The position numbers and the translations under genes are program-made. From Scytonema tolypothrichoides VB-61278 (GTDB taxonomy: Bacteria > Cyanobacteriota > Cyanobacteriia > Cyanobacteriales > Nostocaceae), in the NCBI RefSeq assembly GCF_000828085.3, contig NZ_JXCA02000002.1:685070-749069 (forward strand): DNA of 64,000 nt, in the 5' to 3' direction. Shown piece by piece: positions 1 to 9,047 of this stretch (position 1 is its first letter; each line of letters starts with the position of its first letter). The notes beneath the pieces are model-generated. The model saw only the letters and a program-made list of their open reading frames with translations, was not told where the DNA came from and did not search any database.

Positions 1-148
1 CTAGTAGTCTGCCAAAGCAACTTTGATGGGTTAACAGCAGCAAGAAAAATCTCTTTCTCCCCCTGCTTCCCCAACTTCCCCTGCTCCCCCTACTTACCCT
101 AACCCGGCAATTTTGGGTTGGTCGAGTACTAGTCTGTCTGGTCAGTCT
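1..148. other. Intergenic spacer with pyrimidine-rich tract
   Basis: No gene is visible. Positions 52-110 are a run of CCCC-TGCT/TTCC/ACTT units, the polypyrimidine kind of low-complexity spacer common between genes in filamentous cyanobacteria. The same kind of sequence recurs, in frame, inside nirA and recJ in this window. Confidence 0.5.
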
Positions 149-406
149 TCAGGTGGATGTAGGTGGTGTCTCGGAGTAATTGGCGATCGCCGAAATATAA
201 ATCAAATGTCCCAATAGCACGACCATCCAACCTGCTGTTAACCAAGGAAGCCACTCCCAAGTAATCATATTCAAGTTATGGAAAAACCACAAACCGGAAT
301 TACACAGGGCAAATATCGCCACATGAATGGCAAAATTCATCCGGTCATCTAATTTGCGGTAAGCAGGGTCTTTGCGATCGGGTTTACGAGGCCAACGAGG
401 AGGCAT
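149..406 (-). CDS. 2TM domain-containing small membrane protein
   Basis: An 85-residue protein with a basic N-terminus rich in Pro, Arg and Lys. It has two predicted membrane spans at about residues 25-45 and 52-74, joined by a short loop with several Trp residues. Size and layout match the 2TM domain family, whose members are small inner-membrane proteins of unknown function, sometimes fused to histidine kinases. It stands alone, 121 bp downstream of moaC on the same strand, so co-transcription is possible but not shown. No catalytic motif is visible, and the family assignment rests on topology and the conserved aromatic loop. Confidence 0.6.
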   Translation of the reverse strand: MPPRWPRKPDRKDPAYRKLDDRMNFAIHVAIFALCNSGLWFFHNLNMITWEWLPWLTAGWMVVLLGHLIYISAIANYSETPPTST

Positions 407-527
407 AAGTTTTTGTTACAGATATTAACAAAAGTGCTTTCTCACTCATTTTATGATTTTTGGGAGCTAAGATGATGTCCACCCCACAAATCTCATCGTT
501 CTAAAATTAAACCATTCGGACAATACA

Positions 528-1034
528 TCAATCTGACTGGCAATAGTCTCCTGATTTCCCGCCAGTTTTGCTCACCAACCTAATCGATTCAATTTGAATC
601 GACTTTTCCAAGGCTTTCGCCATATCATATAAGGTAAGAGCTGCAACAGAAACGGCAGTTAAAGCTTCCATTTCGACTCCTGTTTCTCCTTTGGTCTTGA
701 CTGTTGCTTGAATTTGGTAACCAGGTAATTCTGGCTCAGGTGTCACTTGTACTTCGATTTTTTGCAATGGTAAAGGATGACATAAGGGAATCAAAGAAGC
801 CGTCTGTTTCGCCGCCATAATCCCAGCTAGTCTGGTGGTTCCTAACACATCCCCTTTTGGAGCATTCCCTGCTTGAATGGCGGCGAAGGTTTCTGGTAGC
901 ATCCTGACTCTGGCTGCGGCGACAGCTTGGCGAACGGTGGAAGCTTTTTCAGACACATCTACCATCTGAGCCTGACCCTGATTATCCAGATGGCTCAAGT
1001 TCTTGGAGAAAATTTCAAAATCTTCTTGCGTCAT
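528..1034 (-). CDS. moaC: Cyclic pyranopterin monophosphate synthase MoaC
   Basis: MoaC converts the MoaA product 3',8-cyclo-7,8-dihydro-GTP to cyclic pyranopterin monophosphate in molybdenum cofactor synthesis. The 168-residue length is typical. Family signatures are visible: an LCHPLPL segment at residues 84-90 and, at 121-142, the conserved region ending in YDMAKAL, where D137 and K140 correspond to the catalytic Asp and Lys of the E. coli enzyme by spacing. No other moa gene lies nearby. The likely local client is the molybdenum enzyme NarB, encoded 14 kb away. The tRNA-Arg gene begins 34 bp upstream on the opposite strand. Confidence 0.95.
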   Translation of the reverse strand: MTQEDFEIFSKNLSHLDNQGQAQMVDVSEKASTVRQAVAAARVRMLPETFAAIQAGNAPKGDVLGTTRLAGIMAAKQTASLIPLCHPLPLQKIEVQVTPEPELPGYQIQATVKTKGETGVEMEALTAVSVAALTLYDMAKALEKSIQIESIRLVSKTGGKSGDYCQSD

Positions 1035-1068
1035 TTCAAAAAAGTGTGTTAGTATTAGATGTCGGTAA

Positions 1069-1142
1069 GGGCGTGTAGCTCAGTGGACTAGAGCACGTGG
1101 CTACGGACCACGGTGTCGGGGGTTCGAATCCCTCCTCGCCCG
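1069..1142 (+). tRNA. tRNA-Arg (anticodon ACG)
   Basis: A 74-nt cloverleaf. The acceptor stem is GGGCGTG paired with CTCGCCC plus discriminator G. The D stem is GCTC/GAGC, the anticodon stem CGTGG/CCACG encloses loop CTACGGA with ACG at the anticodon positions, and the T arm has loop TTCGAAT. The acceptor stem carries one T6:T67 mismatch. The 3' CCA is not encoded. A34 would be edited to inosine to read CGN codons. Confidence 0.96.
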
Positions 1143-1147
1143 TTATT

Positions 1148-1181
1148 AGAGAGACGCTAAATTTCGTGTCTCTCTTTGTTT
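1148..1181 (+). terminator. Hairpin terminator after tRNA-Arg
   Basis: AGAGAGAC at 1148-1155 is inverted at 1168-1175 (GTCTCTCT) and followed by TTGTTT. It lies 6 nt past the tRNA and 7 nt before the stop of the convergent MFS gene, so it probably ends the tRNA transcript and may serve both directions. Confidence 0.6.
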
Positions 1182-1187
1182 ATATGT

Positions 1188-2420
1188 TTACGTGTCTTTC
1201 AATGCATAAACATCTCGACCGCGCCCAAGAGCAAAGCGCACGGAACTAGGTAAATCTTTGCTGGAAAAAGTCATAAACACGAGAACGGCTAAGAATGTTA
1301 AACCAGCGCATAGACCAAACATATCTCTATAGCCAAGATATTCGGCAACATAACCAAGAATTGGACCTGCGATCGCAATCCCTACATCTAATCCCATCAA
1401 ACACATAGCAAATACCCGCCCCCGTTCATAAGGGTGCGCTCGATCCACCATCAAAACTGCAATCATGGGAATCAAAGTGCCAGAAGCAATGCCCTCAATA
1501 ATTCCTGCAAATAAGAAAGCAGCAGCACTGTTTGCTAGCCATAGAAGCGAGAGTGACAGTGTGTAAAAAACTAGACTGACAGTAATAAATAAACCACGAC
1601 CGAAGCGATCGCTCGCTTTTCCAGTGAACAGCCTGACGCCAAAACTAGCAACTGCAGCGGCTGTATAAAACAACCCTGGATTTAAATTCACCCCAGTTGA
1701 TTTCATGAACAACGGGACATAAACGTGTAAAGCACCAAAAGCCAAACCAACCAGCAACATAATAATAGCTGGAATTCTCACTCTCGGACTGAACAAAACT
1801 TGCCAAAAATGACTATTTTTGATAGAAACTTGCTGGTTTGTTATCAGTGGTGGATTGACGATTGTCAACAAACCCAAAAACGCCACAAAAGCTAATTCAG
1901 CAGCGATTACAAATAAAATTTGGTCACCGACTCCGGCTTGCAAATATCCGCCTAAAGCAGGTCCAATTGCTACTCCCAATGGATTAACCAAGCTCATGTA
2001 GCCAATGATTTCACCCCGCTTTTCTAAGGGAGCTATATCAGCCACCAACGCATTAAAACCAGTGGTAAAAGCAGCCATGCTAATACCATGAAAAGCACGC
2101 ACTAATATCAGCAGGGGAATTGATTTGACTGACAAGTAACCAAGCGGTGCGATGACAGCTACAAGCGTACCAATGAGCAACACAATTTTACGACCCCGCC
2201 AATCCGCCAAGCGTCCTAATAAAGGGCGAAATAACAACAGTCCGATGGCAAAACTACCCATCACAATCCCAGTTTGCAGCTTTGTTGCACCCACAGACTC
2301 AACATACAGTGGTAGCGTTGGCAGCAATGAAGCCATGCTGCACCAGAATAACAAACCTGCTGCAAATAAAATCAGCAGGTTGCTTTGCAATTGGATATTG
2401 ATTGTGCGAGACATATTCAC
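1188..2420 (-). CDS. MFS transporter, probable drug or sugar exporter
   Basis: A 410-residue major facilitator with about 12 membrane segments. The motif-A loop between helices 2 and 3 reads GRLADWRGRK (about residues 69-78), with an equivalent loop, TGKASDRFGRG, in the second half at about residue 268. These are the hallmarks of proton-driven exporters of the DHA1 type. The substrate cannot be read from sequence. The gene is convergent with tRNA-Arg and is followed upstream by a spacer of about 390 bp. It is full length, with Met1 or Met3 as possible starts. Confidence 0.8.
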   Translation of the reverse strand: MNMSRTINIQLQSNLLILFAAGLLFWCSMASLLPTLPLYVESVGATKLQTGIVMGSFAIGLLLFRPLLGRLADWRGRKIVLLIGTLVAVIAPLGYLSVKSIPLLILVRAFHGISMAAFTTGFNALVADIAPLEKRGEIIGYMSLVNPLGVAIGPALGGYLQAGVGDQILFVIAAELAFVAFLGLLTIVNPPLITNQQVSIKNSHFWQVLFSPRVRIPAIIMLLVGLAFGALHVYVPLFMKSTGVNLNPGLFYTAAAVASFGVRLFTGKASDRFGRGLFITVSLVFYTLSLSLLWLANSAAAFLFAGIIEGIASGTLIPMIAVLMVDRAHPYERGRVFAMCLMGLDVGIAIAGPILGYVAEYLGYRDMFGLCAGLTFLAVLVFMTFSSKDLPSSVRFALGRGRDVYALKDT

Positions 2421-2808
2421 AGCAGATGCTTATTAATTGTGTTTTTGTTTAATCTTTTACCAGCAAATACAATGAAATACAATCATGACTCGTTCTTCAA
2501 AAAGTATCAAGTTCAGTCATTTACGAATTGATCACCCTATGTCAAAAAAGTACTTAAATATTTGCTGTTGGGTTGTGTACGATGCAATCTTTGATTCTGA
2601 ACTCAAGTATAAGTGTAACATTTCTTATTGTCCTGGTGCTTGTAAACTTATTTCAGAAAGATTCTGAAAATACTACTTTTGGGCGTGTCCTTTTCAGCAA
2701 TTTTCAGCTAATGAGACCACGTTTGAGACAGGGTGTGAGGGTGTGGTGGGCAATACGCCCACCTGATAAACACCAAGAATAACTTGACACCTGTGCACCT
2801 GACGAAAT
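2421..2808. other. Intergenic spacer with GGTGGGC hairpin
   Basis: Short plus-strand ORFs here have no recognisable domain and no codon pattern like the neighbouring genes, so I do not call a gene. A hairpin, GGTGGGC (2745-2751) / GCCCACC (2757-2763), lies 46 bp beyond the end of the minus-strand epimerase gene. It resembles a dispersed GTGGGCA-TTGCCCAC cyanobacterial spacer repeat, traces of which recur near 8999 and 28727. It lacks a T-run. Confidence 0.45.
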
Positions 2809-3744
2809 CTAAAGAGACTGCAGAATCTCTTCATCCAGAGAAAAATCAACTTCTAGTTTATCTCGCCCAGAAGCAAGATAATCATTCTCAAAAGAGTCTT
2901 TGAGTCCAGAAATCAGGTCATACTCAGGCTGCCAGTTTAATTCTGTTTTCGCTTTATTCACCGAGGCAAAGAAGTGCTGCACCCGCAAAGGAAAAGCTTT
3001 GCGCTTACCGAAATCAAATTTTTTCGGTTCGTAATGGACAATTTTGATTTCATCGGGAGATTTGCCAGCTGCAACGATGCAGGCGCGGGCTAAACCATCA
3101 AAAGTGACGAAGCGATCGCCAGACACGTTGTAAATTTGTCTGAGTGCAACAGGATTGCCCAGAACTTTGGACATTGCTGTTGCTAAGTCTTTGACATGAC
3201 CGAATTGAGTGAAGTGCAAACCGTTCCCAGGAATAGGAATGGGACGGTTACGGACAATTCTGTCAAAAAACCAAGCTTCTAAATCGTTATAGTTAAGAGG
3301 ACCGTAAATGTAGGTGGGACGAATAGAGGTGAAGGGCAATCCCTGTTGTGTCAGATAAGCTTCCGTATCATATTTACCTAAGTGGCGACTTTTGGGATCG
3401 ATGGTATCCCCTTCTACATGAGGCATTTGGTCTGATTTGAGATAAACTCCAGCAGAACTCATGTACACAAAATGTTCTACGCGGTCTTGAAAAATTTCTG
3501 CTAATGGTTGAGTATCAGTAAGTTCTCGTCCGTTATTGTCAAAAATGGCATCAAAATTTACAGATGATAATTTTTCTTTTAACTGGGCAGCATCAGTGCG
3601 ATCGCCCCATATTTGTTCTACGCCCTCGACTGGTGCAGGACGATTCCCACGATTAAATAGTACAACTGAATGTCCTTGTTCTACCAATAATCTGGTTAAG
3701 TAAACACCAATGAACCGCGTGCCACCCATAACTAAAATTCGCAT
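2809..3744 (-). CDS. NAD(P)-dependent epimerase, CSP41-like atypical SDR
   Basis: The protein starts with MRILVMGGTRFIG, the Rossmann GxxGxxG nucleotide-binding motif. I chose this ATG (3744) because the upstream extension to 3831 adds 29 residues that look unlike the family. It contains the YMSSAGVY strand and the (S/R)PTYIYGP segment typical of extended SDR sugar-nucleotide epimerases. The pattern is closest to the cyanobacterial homologues of chloroplast CSP41 (NAD-dependent epimerase/dehydratase), about 310 residues long. The canonical YxxxK catalytic pair is not obvious, so true epimerase activity is uncertain; CSP41 proteins bind RNA in plastids. Confidence 0.75.
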   Translation of the reverse strand: MRILVMGGTRFIGVYLTRLLVEQGHSVVLFNRGNRPAPVEGVEQIWGDRTDAAQLKEKLSSVNFDAIFDNNGRELTDTQPLAEIFQDRVEHFVYMSSAGVYLKSDQMPHVEGDTIDPKSRHLGKYDTEAYLTQQGLPFTSIRPTYIYGPLNYNDLEAWFFDRIVRNRPIPIPGNGLHFTQFGHVKDLATAMSKVLGNPVALRQIYNVSGDRFVTFDGLARACIVAAGKSPDEIKIVHYEPKKFDFGKRKAFPLRVQHFFASVNKAKTELNWQPEYDLISGLKDSFENDYLASGRDKLEVDFSLDEEILQSL

Positions 3745-4127
3745 ACTAGTTCCCGATCTTAAGTTGCTTGATGAAGGGACTATTATCGTTTTACGGAATT
3801 CATTCATTCCAAATTCAAAAACCCTGAACATAAGGGCTTTTGATATTTTGTGAAATGGTATGCTTATTTCCGTCGCTTAGTACTAGAGACTGGTAAGTAA
3901 GGGTGAGGATCGCAAAAAAAAATCCGCGCCCTAAGACTCCATACCTAGTATTTTGTCCCCATATTGAGGTTATCAGTTTGCGGTATTCTGCAGGAACCTC
4001 CTAAAAAAGGATTACGTCTTTAGCTAGAAGTGGGGCGTTTCCGATTCCTTTGGGAATACTGTTTGGTGTAAAGCAACCTCTAACTCCCGCCTTGCGTGTT
4101 CTCTACCAACTACAGTTAGCTGTGCCC

Positions 4128-5264
4128 TTGAAATGTGCCCTCGTTCATGAATGGTTAACACCGAAAGCCACTGGTGGTTCAGAACTCGTTGTGCGAGAAA
4201 TTCTTAACCACGTCGATGCTGATTTATACGCCCTCATCGATTTTGAATCCAGTCACTCGGAAAGTTACTTATACCACCGGAAGATTGGCACAACGTTTCT
4301 TCAACACTTTCCTTTTGCCCGTAATGGTGTACAAAAATATTTGCCCTTGTTGCCACTAGCAATAGAACAGCTAGATTTACGAGCATATGATGTCATTTTA
4401 TCTTCATCCCACGCTGTAGCGAAAGGAGTTCTAACCACTTCTGAACAGTTACATATTTGCTACTGTCATAGCCCCATGCGCTATGCTTGGGACTTGACTT
4501 TCGATTATCTTCAACAGAGCAAGTTGGGAAGTGGTATACCTGGGTGGATGACGCGGTATTTACTGCATCGTCTTCGTCAGTGGGATGTGTTGAGTGCGAA
4601 TCGTGTTGATTACTTTATTGCTAACTCAAAACACACTGCGAGTCGTATTTGGCGTTGCTATCGAAGAGAAGCAACGGTCATTTACCCGCCAGTGAATATT
4701 GAGAGTCTTCCTTTCTTGCCTCAAAAAGAAGATTTTTATCTAACCGTTTCCCGGTTGGTGAGTTACAAACAAGTATCTTTGATAATCAGGGCTTTTAATA
4801 AATTGCAACTACCTTTAGTAGTAATTGGAACAGGACCAGAGATGAACAAAATCCGGAGGATAGCACAATCAAATATACAAATACTCGGGTGGCAACCCGA
4901 TGATGTGCTAAAAAAATATATGGCTAATGCCAAAGGTTTTGTCTATGCAGCTCATGAAGATTTTGGCATTGCTTTAGTGGAAGCGCAGGCTTGCGGCACT
5001 CCGGTGATTGCCTACGGTGCTGGTGGTGCTTTAGAAACCGTGCGAGATCTACGCGAACACGGCGAGCAAGGAACTGGTATCTTTTTTAAAGAGCAAACAG
5101 AGGAGGCATTAGTAGACGCAATAGAAAAATTTGAAGTTTCTTACGGAAAATTGAATCCTGAGTATGCGCGAGTGCACGCTGCTCAATTTTCCCCGCAAAT
5201 GTTTGCACAGCGCTATCTTGACTTTCTAAATAAGTGTATACAAACAAGACCATCACCTGATTGA
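4128..5264 (+). CDS. Family 4 glycosyltransferase
   Basis: A GT-B retaining glycosyltransferase of about 378 residues. The N-terminal domain opens with KCALVHEWLTPKATGGSE, carrying the glycine-rich acceptor-domain motif. The C-terminal half has the donor-binding EDFGIALVEAQACGTPV segment (about residues 276-292), the E-x7-E motif of GT4. An in-frame TTG at 4050 would give 404 residues, but homology begins at the TTG at 4128 (or the GTG at 4122), so the start is probably non-ATG. The neighbouring sugar transferase, gmd and fcl indicate extracellular polysaccharide assembly. The stop codon lies inside a terminator hairpin. Confidence 0.85.
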   Translation: MKCALVHEWLTPKATGGSELVVREILNHVDADLYALIDFESSHSESYLYHRKIGTTFLQHFPFARNGVQKYLPLLPLAIEQLDLRAYDVILSSSHAVAKGVLTTSEQLHICYCHSPMRYAWDLTFDYLQQSKLGSGIPGWMTRYLLHRLRQWDVLSANRVDYFIANSKHTASRIWRCYRREATVIYPPVNIESLPFLPQKEDFYLTVSRLVSYKQVSLIIRAFNKLQLPLVVIGTGPEMNKIRRIAQSNIQILGWQPDDVLKKYMANAKGFVYAAHEDFGIALVEAQACGTPVIAYGAGGALETVRDLREHGEQGTGIFFKEQTEEALVDAIEKFEVSYGKLNPEYARVHAAQFSPQMFAQRYLDFLNKCIQTRPSPD

Positions 5265-5276
5265 TGGTCTTGTTTT
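5244..5276 (+). terminator. Intrinsic terminator overlapping the glycosyltransferase 3' end
   Basis: ACAAGACCATCA (5244-5255), loop CCTGAT, TGATGGTCTTGT (5262-5273), then TTT. The 12-bp stem is perfect. The left arm encodes the last sense codons, and the TGA stop (5262-5264) is the first part of the right arm. Confidence 0.85.
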
Positions 5277-5360
5277 ACAGGCTTTTGGAAATTTGACCCC
5301 AGAAGCACCTCCTTTTAGCTTTAAGATTGGGACTATGTGTGGTGTGGATTGTTAAGGAGT

Positions 5361-6332
5361 ATGATGACTGCCCAGAGCTCACTCCTCTCCGGGAAGCGAT
5401 CGCGTAGTAAGCCCGGAACTGGGCGCTGTTTTTCCAGCAGCGTCCGCTCTTCTGAAGGACGGACACAACTAAATGCACCTCGGTTAACGTTGAGCGGAAG
5501 ATCGCCCTTTAGGGCACTGCGCTCTGCACAACCGCATAGAGCGTCTTTACGCTCAACTGCAACAAATGTGGCTGCCTTATTGCCCTGGAAACGGGCAGGT
5601 GTTGTTGAGACAAACACTTCAACAACATACAGAGGTTCACGGCTTTTCTTCAAACGCGGTCAACAGAAAAAGACACCAAAAGTTCAAACGAAAGGTCTGT
5701 CTTTTCAGGTTTTAAACGGAGAGTTTACCAAACGACTGTTCGATATTTTCTTTTCCCTGTCGGTACTAATTCTGTTCTCCCCTGTGTACTTAATATTGGC
5801 TTTGCTGATTGCTTTAAGTTCAGAAGGTCCAATTTTTTATATACAGGAACGGGTTGGGAAAAATTACAAACCTTTTAATTGTATTAAATTCCGAACAATG
5901 GTAACCAATGCCGACGAAATTCTCGTGCAAATGATGGAAACATCTCCTCATATGCGGCAAGAATTTGAGGCAAATTTTAAACTCAAGCACGACCCGCGAA
6001 TTACGAAAATAGGTCGTTTTTTGCGAATGACTAGCTTGGATGAATTTCCTCAGTTCTGGAATGTTTTAAAAGGAGACATGAGTGTCGTCGGTCCAAGACC
6101 TCTAGTCGCAGAAGAGTTACCTAAGTATGGTTGTCACATAGAGGAGATTTTAACTATCCAACCAGGAATTACTGGATTGTGGCAAGTCTCCGGACGTAAT
6201 GATATTCCCTATCCTCGACGGGTTCAAATAGACTTGCATTATGCCAAGTTCAGAAATTTTTGGTTAGATTTGTGGATAATTTTTAAAACCATTGGTGTTG
6301 TCATTATGCCCAAAGATAATGGAGCATATTAA
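5361..6332 (+). CDS. Undecaprenyl-phosphate sugar phosphotransferase (bacterial sugar transferase) with repeat-derived insert
   Basis: This enzyme transfers the first sugar-1-phosphate onto the lipid carrier to start exopolysaccharide synthesis. The core, from about residue 121, has KRLFDIFFS leading into a membrane hairpin, then KFRTMV, TSLDEFPQFWNVLKGDMS, VGPRP and PGITGLWQVSGR, the catalytic motifs of the WcaJ/ExoY family. It ends in the family's usual C-terminal segment. Start: ATG 5361 or 5364 after AAGGAG. Residues about 28-100 (5440-5660) are Arg/Ser/Ala-rich, unlike the family, and encoded by dispersed-repeat-like DNA. The catalytic domain is intact, so the gene is probably functional. 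Confidence 0.85.
   Translation: MMTAQSSLLSGKRSRSKPGTGRCFSSSVRSSEGRTQLNAPRLTLSGRSPFRALRSAQPHRASLRSTATNVAALLPWKRAGVVETNTSTTYRGSRLFFKRGQQKKTPKVQTKGLSFQVLNGEFTKRLFDIFFSLSVLILFSPVYLILALLIALSSEGPIFYIQERVGKNYKPFNCIKFRTMVTNADEILVQMMETSPHMRQEFEANFKLKHDPRITKIGRFLRMTSLDEFPQFWNVLKGDMSVVGPRPLVAEELPKYGCHIEEILTIQPGITGLWQVSGRNDIPYPRRVQIDLHYAKFRNFWLDLWIIFKTIGVVIMPKDNGAY
5440..5660. repeat. Repeat-like insert inside the sugar transferase gene
   Basis: The segment is rich in short palindromes: GCCCT-TT-AGGGC near 5510, and TGTTGTTGA (5600-5608) / TCAACAACA (5619-5627). It also has GC-rich wording shared with intergenic repeats of this window. It stays open in the gene's frame and, by chance, in an antisense frame, and it separates a family-like N-terminus from the catalytic core. 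Confidence 0.55.
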
Positions 6333-6923
6333 ACAATTCAAAACCAAAAGTATGACACTTTGTCTGGGGCACAGGCTAACGCTTTACGTACCAAGCTATC
6401 TCCTTTGGAGACGCTATGTATATGCCTATGACATCTTTTGTGTTTAAACTATCAAAATTGACAAGCTAATGCTCGGGAGCATTGTAGTCATTTTGTTATT
6501 GCAAATTAAATTCGCGACAATGATGTCGTAATGAAAAATTCGTAATTCGTAATTGAAGTGGTCATTATGAATTACGATTTTTTCCTGAGACACTGTTCTA
6601 TAGGGGCAATTTGACTGTTGAGTTGAGCCTCAATAGCCACTTCACTAAATTTTCTCTTATTTTAAGATATTTTTAAAATAAATCAGTGATATATAAATTT
6701 TGTGTAAAGATAACGAAAAATGACAGAATCAGGTAAAACAGTCTGTATAGGGTAAGAGAATCTAGCTGTCAACTAATGTCTCAGCAGATTTACGCATTTG
6801 TCCACGCATCTGCAAAATAGAACTTGTAAGTTTCCGGTTGGAAAATTGACTAAATACCTGTTAGGTTGTACCAGGGTCGCTTGTAGTATTCATCTATTCA
6901 GTAACGACAAGGGATAAGAAAGC
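6333..6923. other. Long spacer upstream of gmd
   Basis: No gene is seen in 591 bp. Positions 6350-6430 contain the dispersed-repeat wording TCTCCTTTGGAGACG, also found at 31445-31460. Around 6525-6585, copies of TTCGTAATTCGTAATT and an inverted GAATTACGATTTTTT form the AT-rich GTAATTC repeat typical of Nostocales spacers. The last 150 bp presumably hold the gmd promoter. No perfect NtcA site was found. Confidence 0.5.
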
Positions 6924-8003
6924 ATGACGCAAAAGAAGCGAGCGTTGATTACTGGTATTACCGGTCAAGATGGTTCATATCTGAGTGAGTTTTTGCTCAA
7001 GCAAGGATATGAAGTTCATGGTATAATACGTCGGACATCCACCTTCAACACTGACCGCATAGATCATATTTACGAAGACCCTCACAAAGAGGGAGTGCGG
7101 TTATTTCTACACTATGGCGACTTGACAGATGGTACCACATTGCGCCGCATTCTGGAAGAAGTTCAACCAGTAGAAATTTACAATCTGGGTGCTCAATCGC
7201 ATGTACGGGTAAGCTTTGATTCTCCTGAGTACACAGTGGATTCAGTCGGGATGGGAACGCTGCGTTTGTTAGAAGCAATTCGTGACTACCAGCATCGCAC
7301 AGGTATCCAAGTTCGGTTCTACCAAGCAGGTTCTTCGGAAATGTTTGGTTTGGTACAAGAAATCCCACAGAAGGAAACCACACCGTTTTATCCCCGTAGT
7401 CCTTACGCTTGTGCTAAGGTTTACGCTCATTGGCAAACAGTAAATTACCGTGAATCTTACGATATTTTTGCGTGTAATGGAATACTTTTTAACCATGAAT
7501 CACCAAGACGAGGTGAAACGTTTGTCACCCGCAAGATTACTATGGCAGTTGCCAGAATTTTTGCTGGCAAACAGAAAAAACTTTATATGGGTAATCTTGA
7601 TGCCAAGCGAGACTGGGGCTATGCCAAGGATTACGTCAAGGCAATGTGGTTGATGCTTCAGCAGGACCAGCCTGACGATTACGTGATTGCTACAGGTGAA
7701 ACTCATACAGTACGAGAGTTTCTCGAACTAGCGTTTGGTTATGTCAACCTTAACTGGGAAGACTATGTGGAGTTTGACAAGCGCTATCTCCGTCCAGCAG
7801 AGGTAGACTTGTTAGTTGGTGATTCTACTAAGGCACAGGAAAAGTTGGGTTGGAAGCTATCGGTAACATTTGAGCAACTAGTAGCTATTATGGTAGAAGC
7901 TGACCTTCAAGCATTGGGACTGACTTCACCAAATGGTAAGGTAGCAAAAGTCCTCAAGGATAATGCTATGATTCGGCAAGAATTGGGTGCGCTCCACTTG
8001 TGA
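6924..8003 (+). CDS. gmd: GDP-mannose 4,6-dehydratase
   Basis: It converts GDP-D-mannose to GDP-4-keto-6-deoxy-D-mannose, the first step to GDP-L-fucose. At 359 residues it is full length. The Rossmann motif [16 protein letters not shown] is at about residues 10-25, a QAGSSEMFG segment at 134-142, the YACAK catalytic Tyr/Lys pair follows, and [17 protein letters not shown] is the nucleotide-sugar-binding segment. It is followed 22 bp later by fcl, the next enzyme, so the two form an operon. The product is probably a precursor for the polysaccharide made by the upstream transferases. Confidence 0.96.
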   Translation: MTQKKRALITGITGQDGSYLSEFLLKQGYEVHGIIRRTSTFNTDRIDHIYEDPHKEGVRLFLHYGDLTDGTTLRRILEEVQPVEIYNLGAQSHVRVSFDSPEYTVDSVGMGTLRLLEAIRDYQHRTGIQVRFYQAGSSEMFGLVQEIPQKETTPFYPRSPYACAKVYAHWQTVNYRESYDIFACNGILFNHESPRRGETFVTRKITMAVARIFAGKQKKLYMGNLDAKRDWGYAKDYVKAMWLMLQQDQPDDYVIATGETHTVREFLELAFGYVNLNWEDYVEFDKRYLRPAEVDLLVGDSTKAQEKLGWKLSVTFEQLVAIMVEADLQALGLTSPNGKVAKVLKDNAMIRQELGALHL

Positions 8004-8025
8004 TGTACACCGCGAGGAAAAAAAT

Positions 8026-8970
8026 ATGAACGCCTTAGAACTCAAGGACAAAAGGATTCTCGTGACTGGTGGAGCTGGTTTTTTGGGGCGTCAAGTCATA
8101 GACCAGCTGTGTAAGGCAGGAGCCACAGAAAATAAAATTACGGTACCGCGATCGCATGACTGCGATTTACGCATCCTAGAAAATTGCCAACGTGCAGTGG
8201 ATCAACAAGACATTGTTATCCACCTAGCAGCTCACGTCGGCGGTATCGGTCTCAACCGTGAGAAACCTGCTGAATTATTCTACGACAACTTGATGATGGG
8301 AACTCAGTTGATTCATGCATCCTATCAAGCCAGAGTAGAAAAATTTGTCTGCGTTGGTACAATCTGCGCTTATCCCAAATTTACCCCAGTCCCATTCAAA
8401 GAGGATGACCTGTGGGATGGGTACCCAGAAGAAACCAACGCTCCCTACGGGATAGCAAAAAAAGCCCTTCTTGTCCAACTGCAAGCTTACCGCCAGCAAT
8501 ACGACTTCAATGGTGTTTACCTGCTACCTGTGAATCTGTACGGACCAGAAGATAACTTTGATCCTAGAAGTTCTCACGTCATCCCAGCCCTGATTCGCAA
8601 AGTTTATGAAGCACAGATAAAGGGAGAACAGAAACTCCCAGTTTGGGGTGATGGTAGTCCTACCCGCGAGTTTCTCTATTCAGAAGACGCGGCGCGGGGT
8701 ATTGTGATGGGGACTCAATTTTACAATGACGCAGAACCCGTTAACTTGGGAACAGGTTATGAAATCTCCATCCGTGACTTAATCAATCTCATCTGTGAAT
8801 TGATGGAGTTTGACGGCGAAATTGTTTGGGAAACTGACAAACCCAATGGTCAACCGCGTCGCTGTTTAGATACAGAACGAGCTAAAAAAGCCTTTGGTTT
8901 CAGTGCTGAAGTAAACTTCAAGCAAGGGTTGAAGAATACGATTGAGTGGTGGCGTCAAAACGCTGCTTAA
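8026..8970 (+). CDS. fcl: GDP-L-fucose synthase
   Basis: This bifunctional epimerase/reductase completes GDP-L-fucose synthesis from the Gmd product. The chosen start is ATG 8026, preceded by GAGG at 8014-8017. An in-frame upstream ATG at 7987 would overlap gmd and add 13 residues outside the family. It has [12 protein letters not shown] (nucleotide binding), a [10 protein letters not shown] segment and the catalytic YGIAKKALL (Tyr and Lys). Length is about 314 residues, as expected. It is in an operon with gmd. Confidence 0.95.
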   Translation: MNALELKDKRILVTGGAGFLGRQVIDQLCKAGATENKITVPRSHDCDLRILENCQRAVDQQDIVIHLAAHVGGIGLNREKPAELFYDNLMMGTQLIHASYQARVEKFVCVGTICAYPKFTPVPFKEDDLWDGYPEETNAPYGIAKKALLVQLQAYRQQYDFNGVYLLPVNLYGPEDNFDPRSSHVIPALIRKVYEAQIKGEQKLPVWGDGSPTREFLYSEDAARGIVMGTQFYNDAEPVNLGTGYEISIRDLINLICELMEFDGEIVWETDKPNGQPRRCLDTERAKKAFGFSAEVNFKQGLKNTIEWWRQNAA

Positions 8971-9047
8971 TCGTTGTCAAAATACTAATTAATTGTAGGG
9001 TGGGCATTGCTCACCTTATTTATTTGTTTTTGGAACTAGGTTTTCAG

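Noticed and set aside
5333-5653. Antisense 106-codon frame over the sugar transferase N-terminus.
   Set aside because: It follows from a palindrome-rich repeat open on both strands; the sense frame has the conserved catalytic domain.
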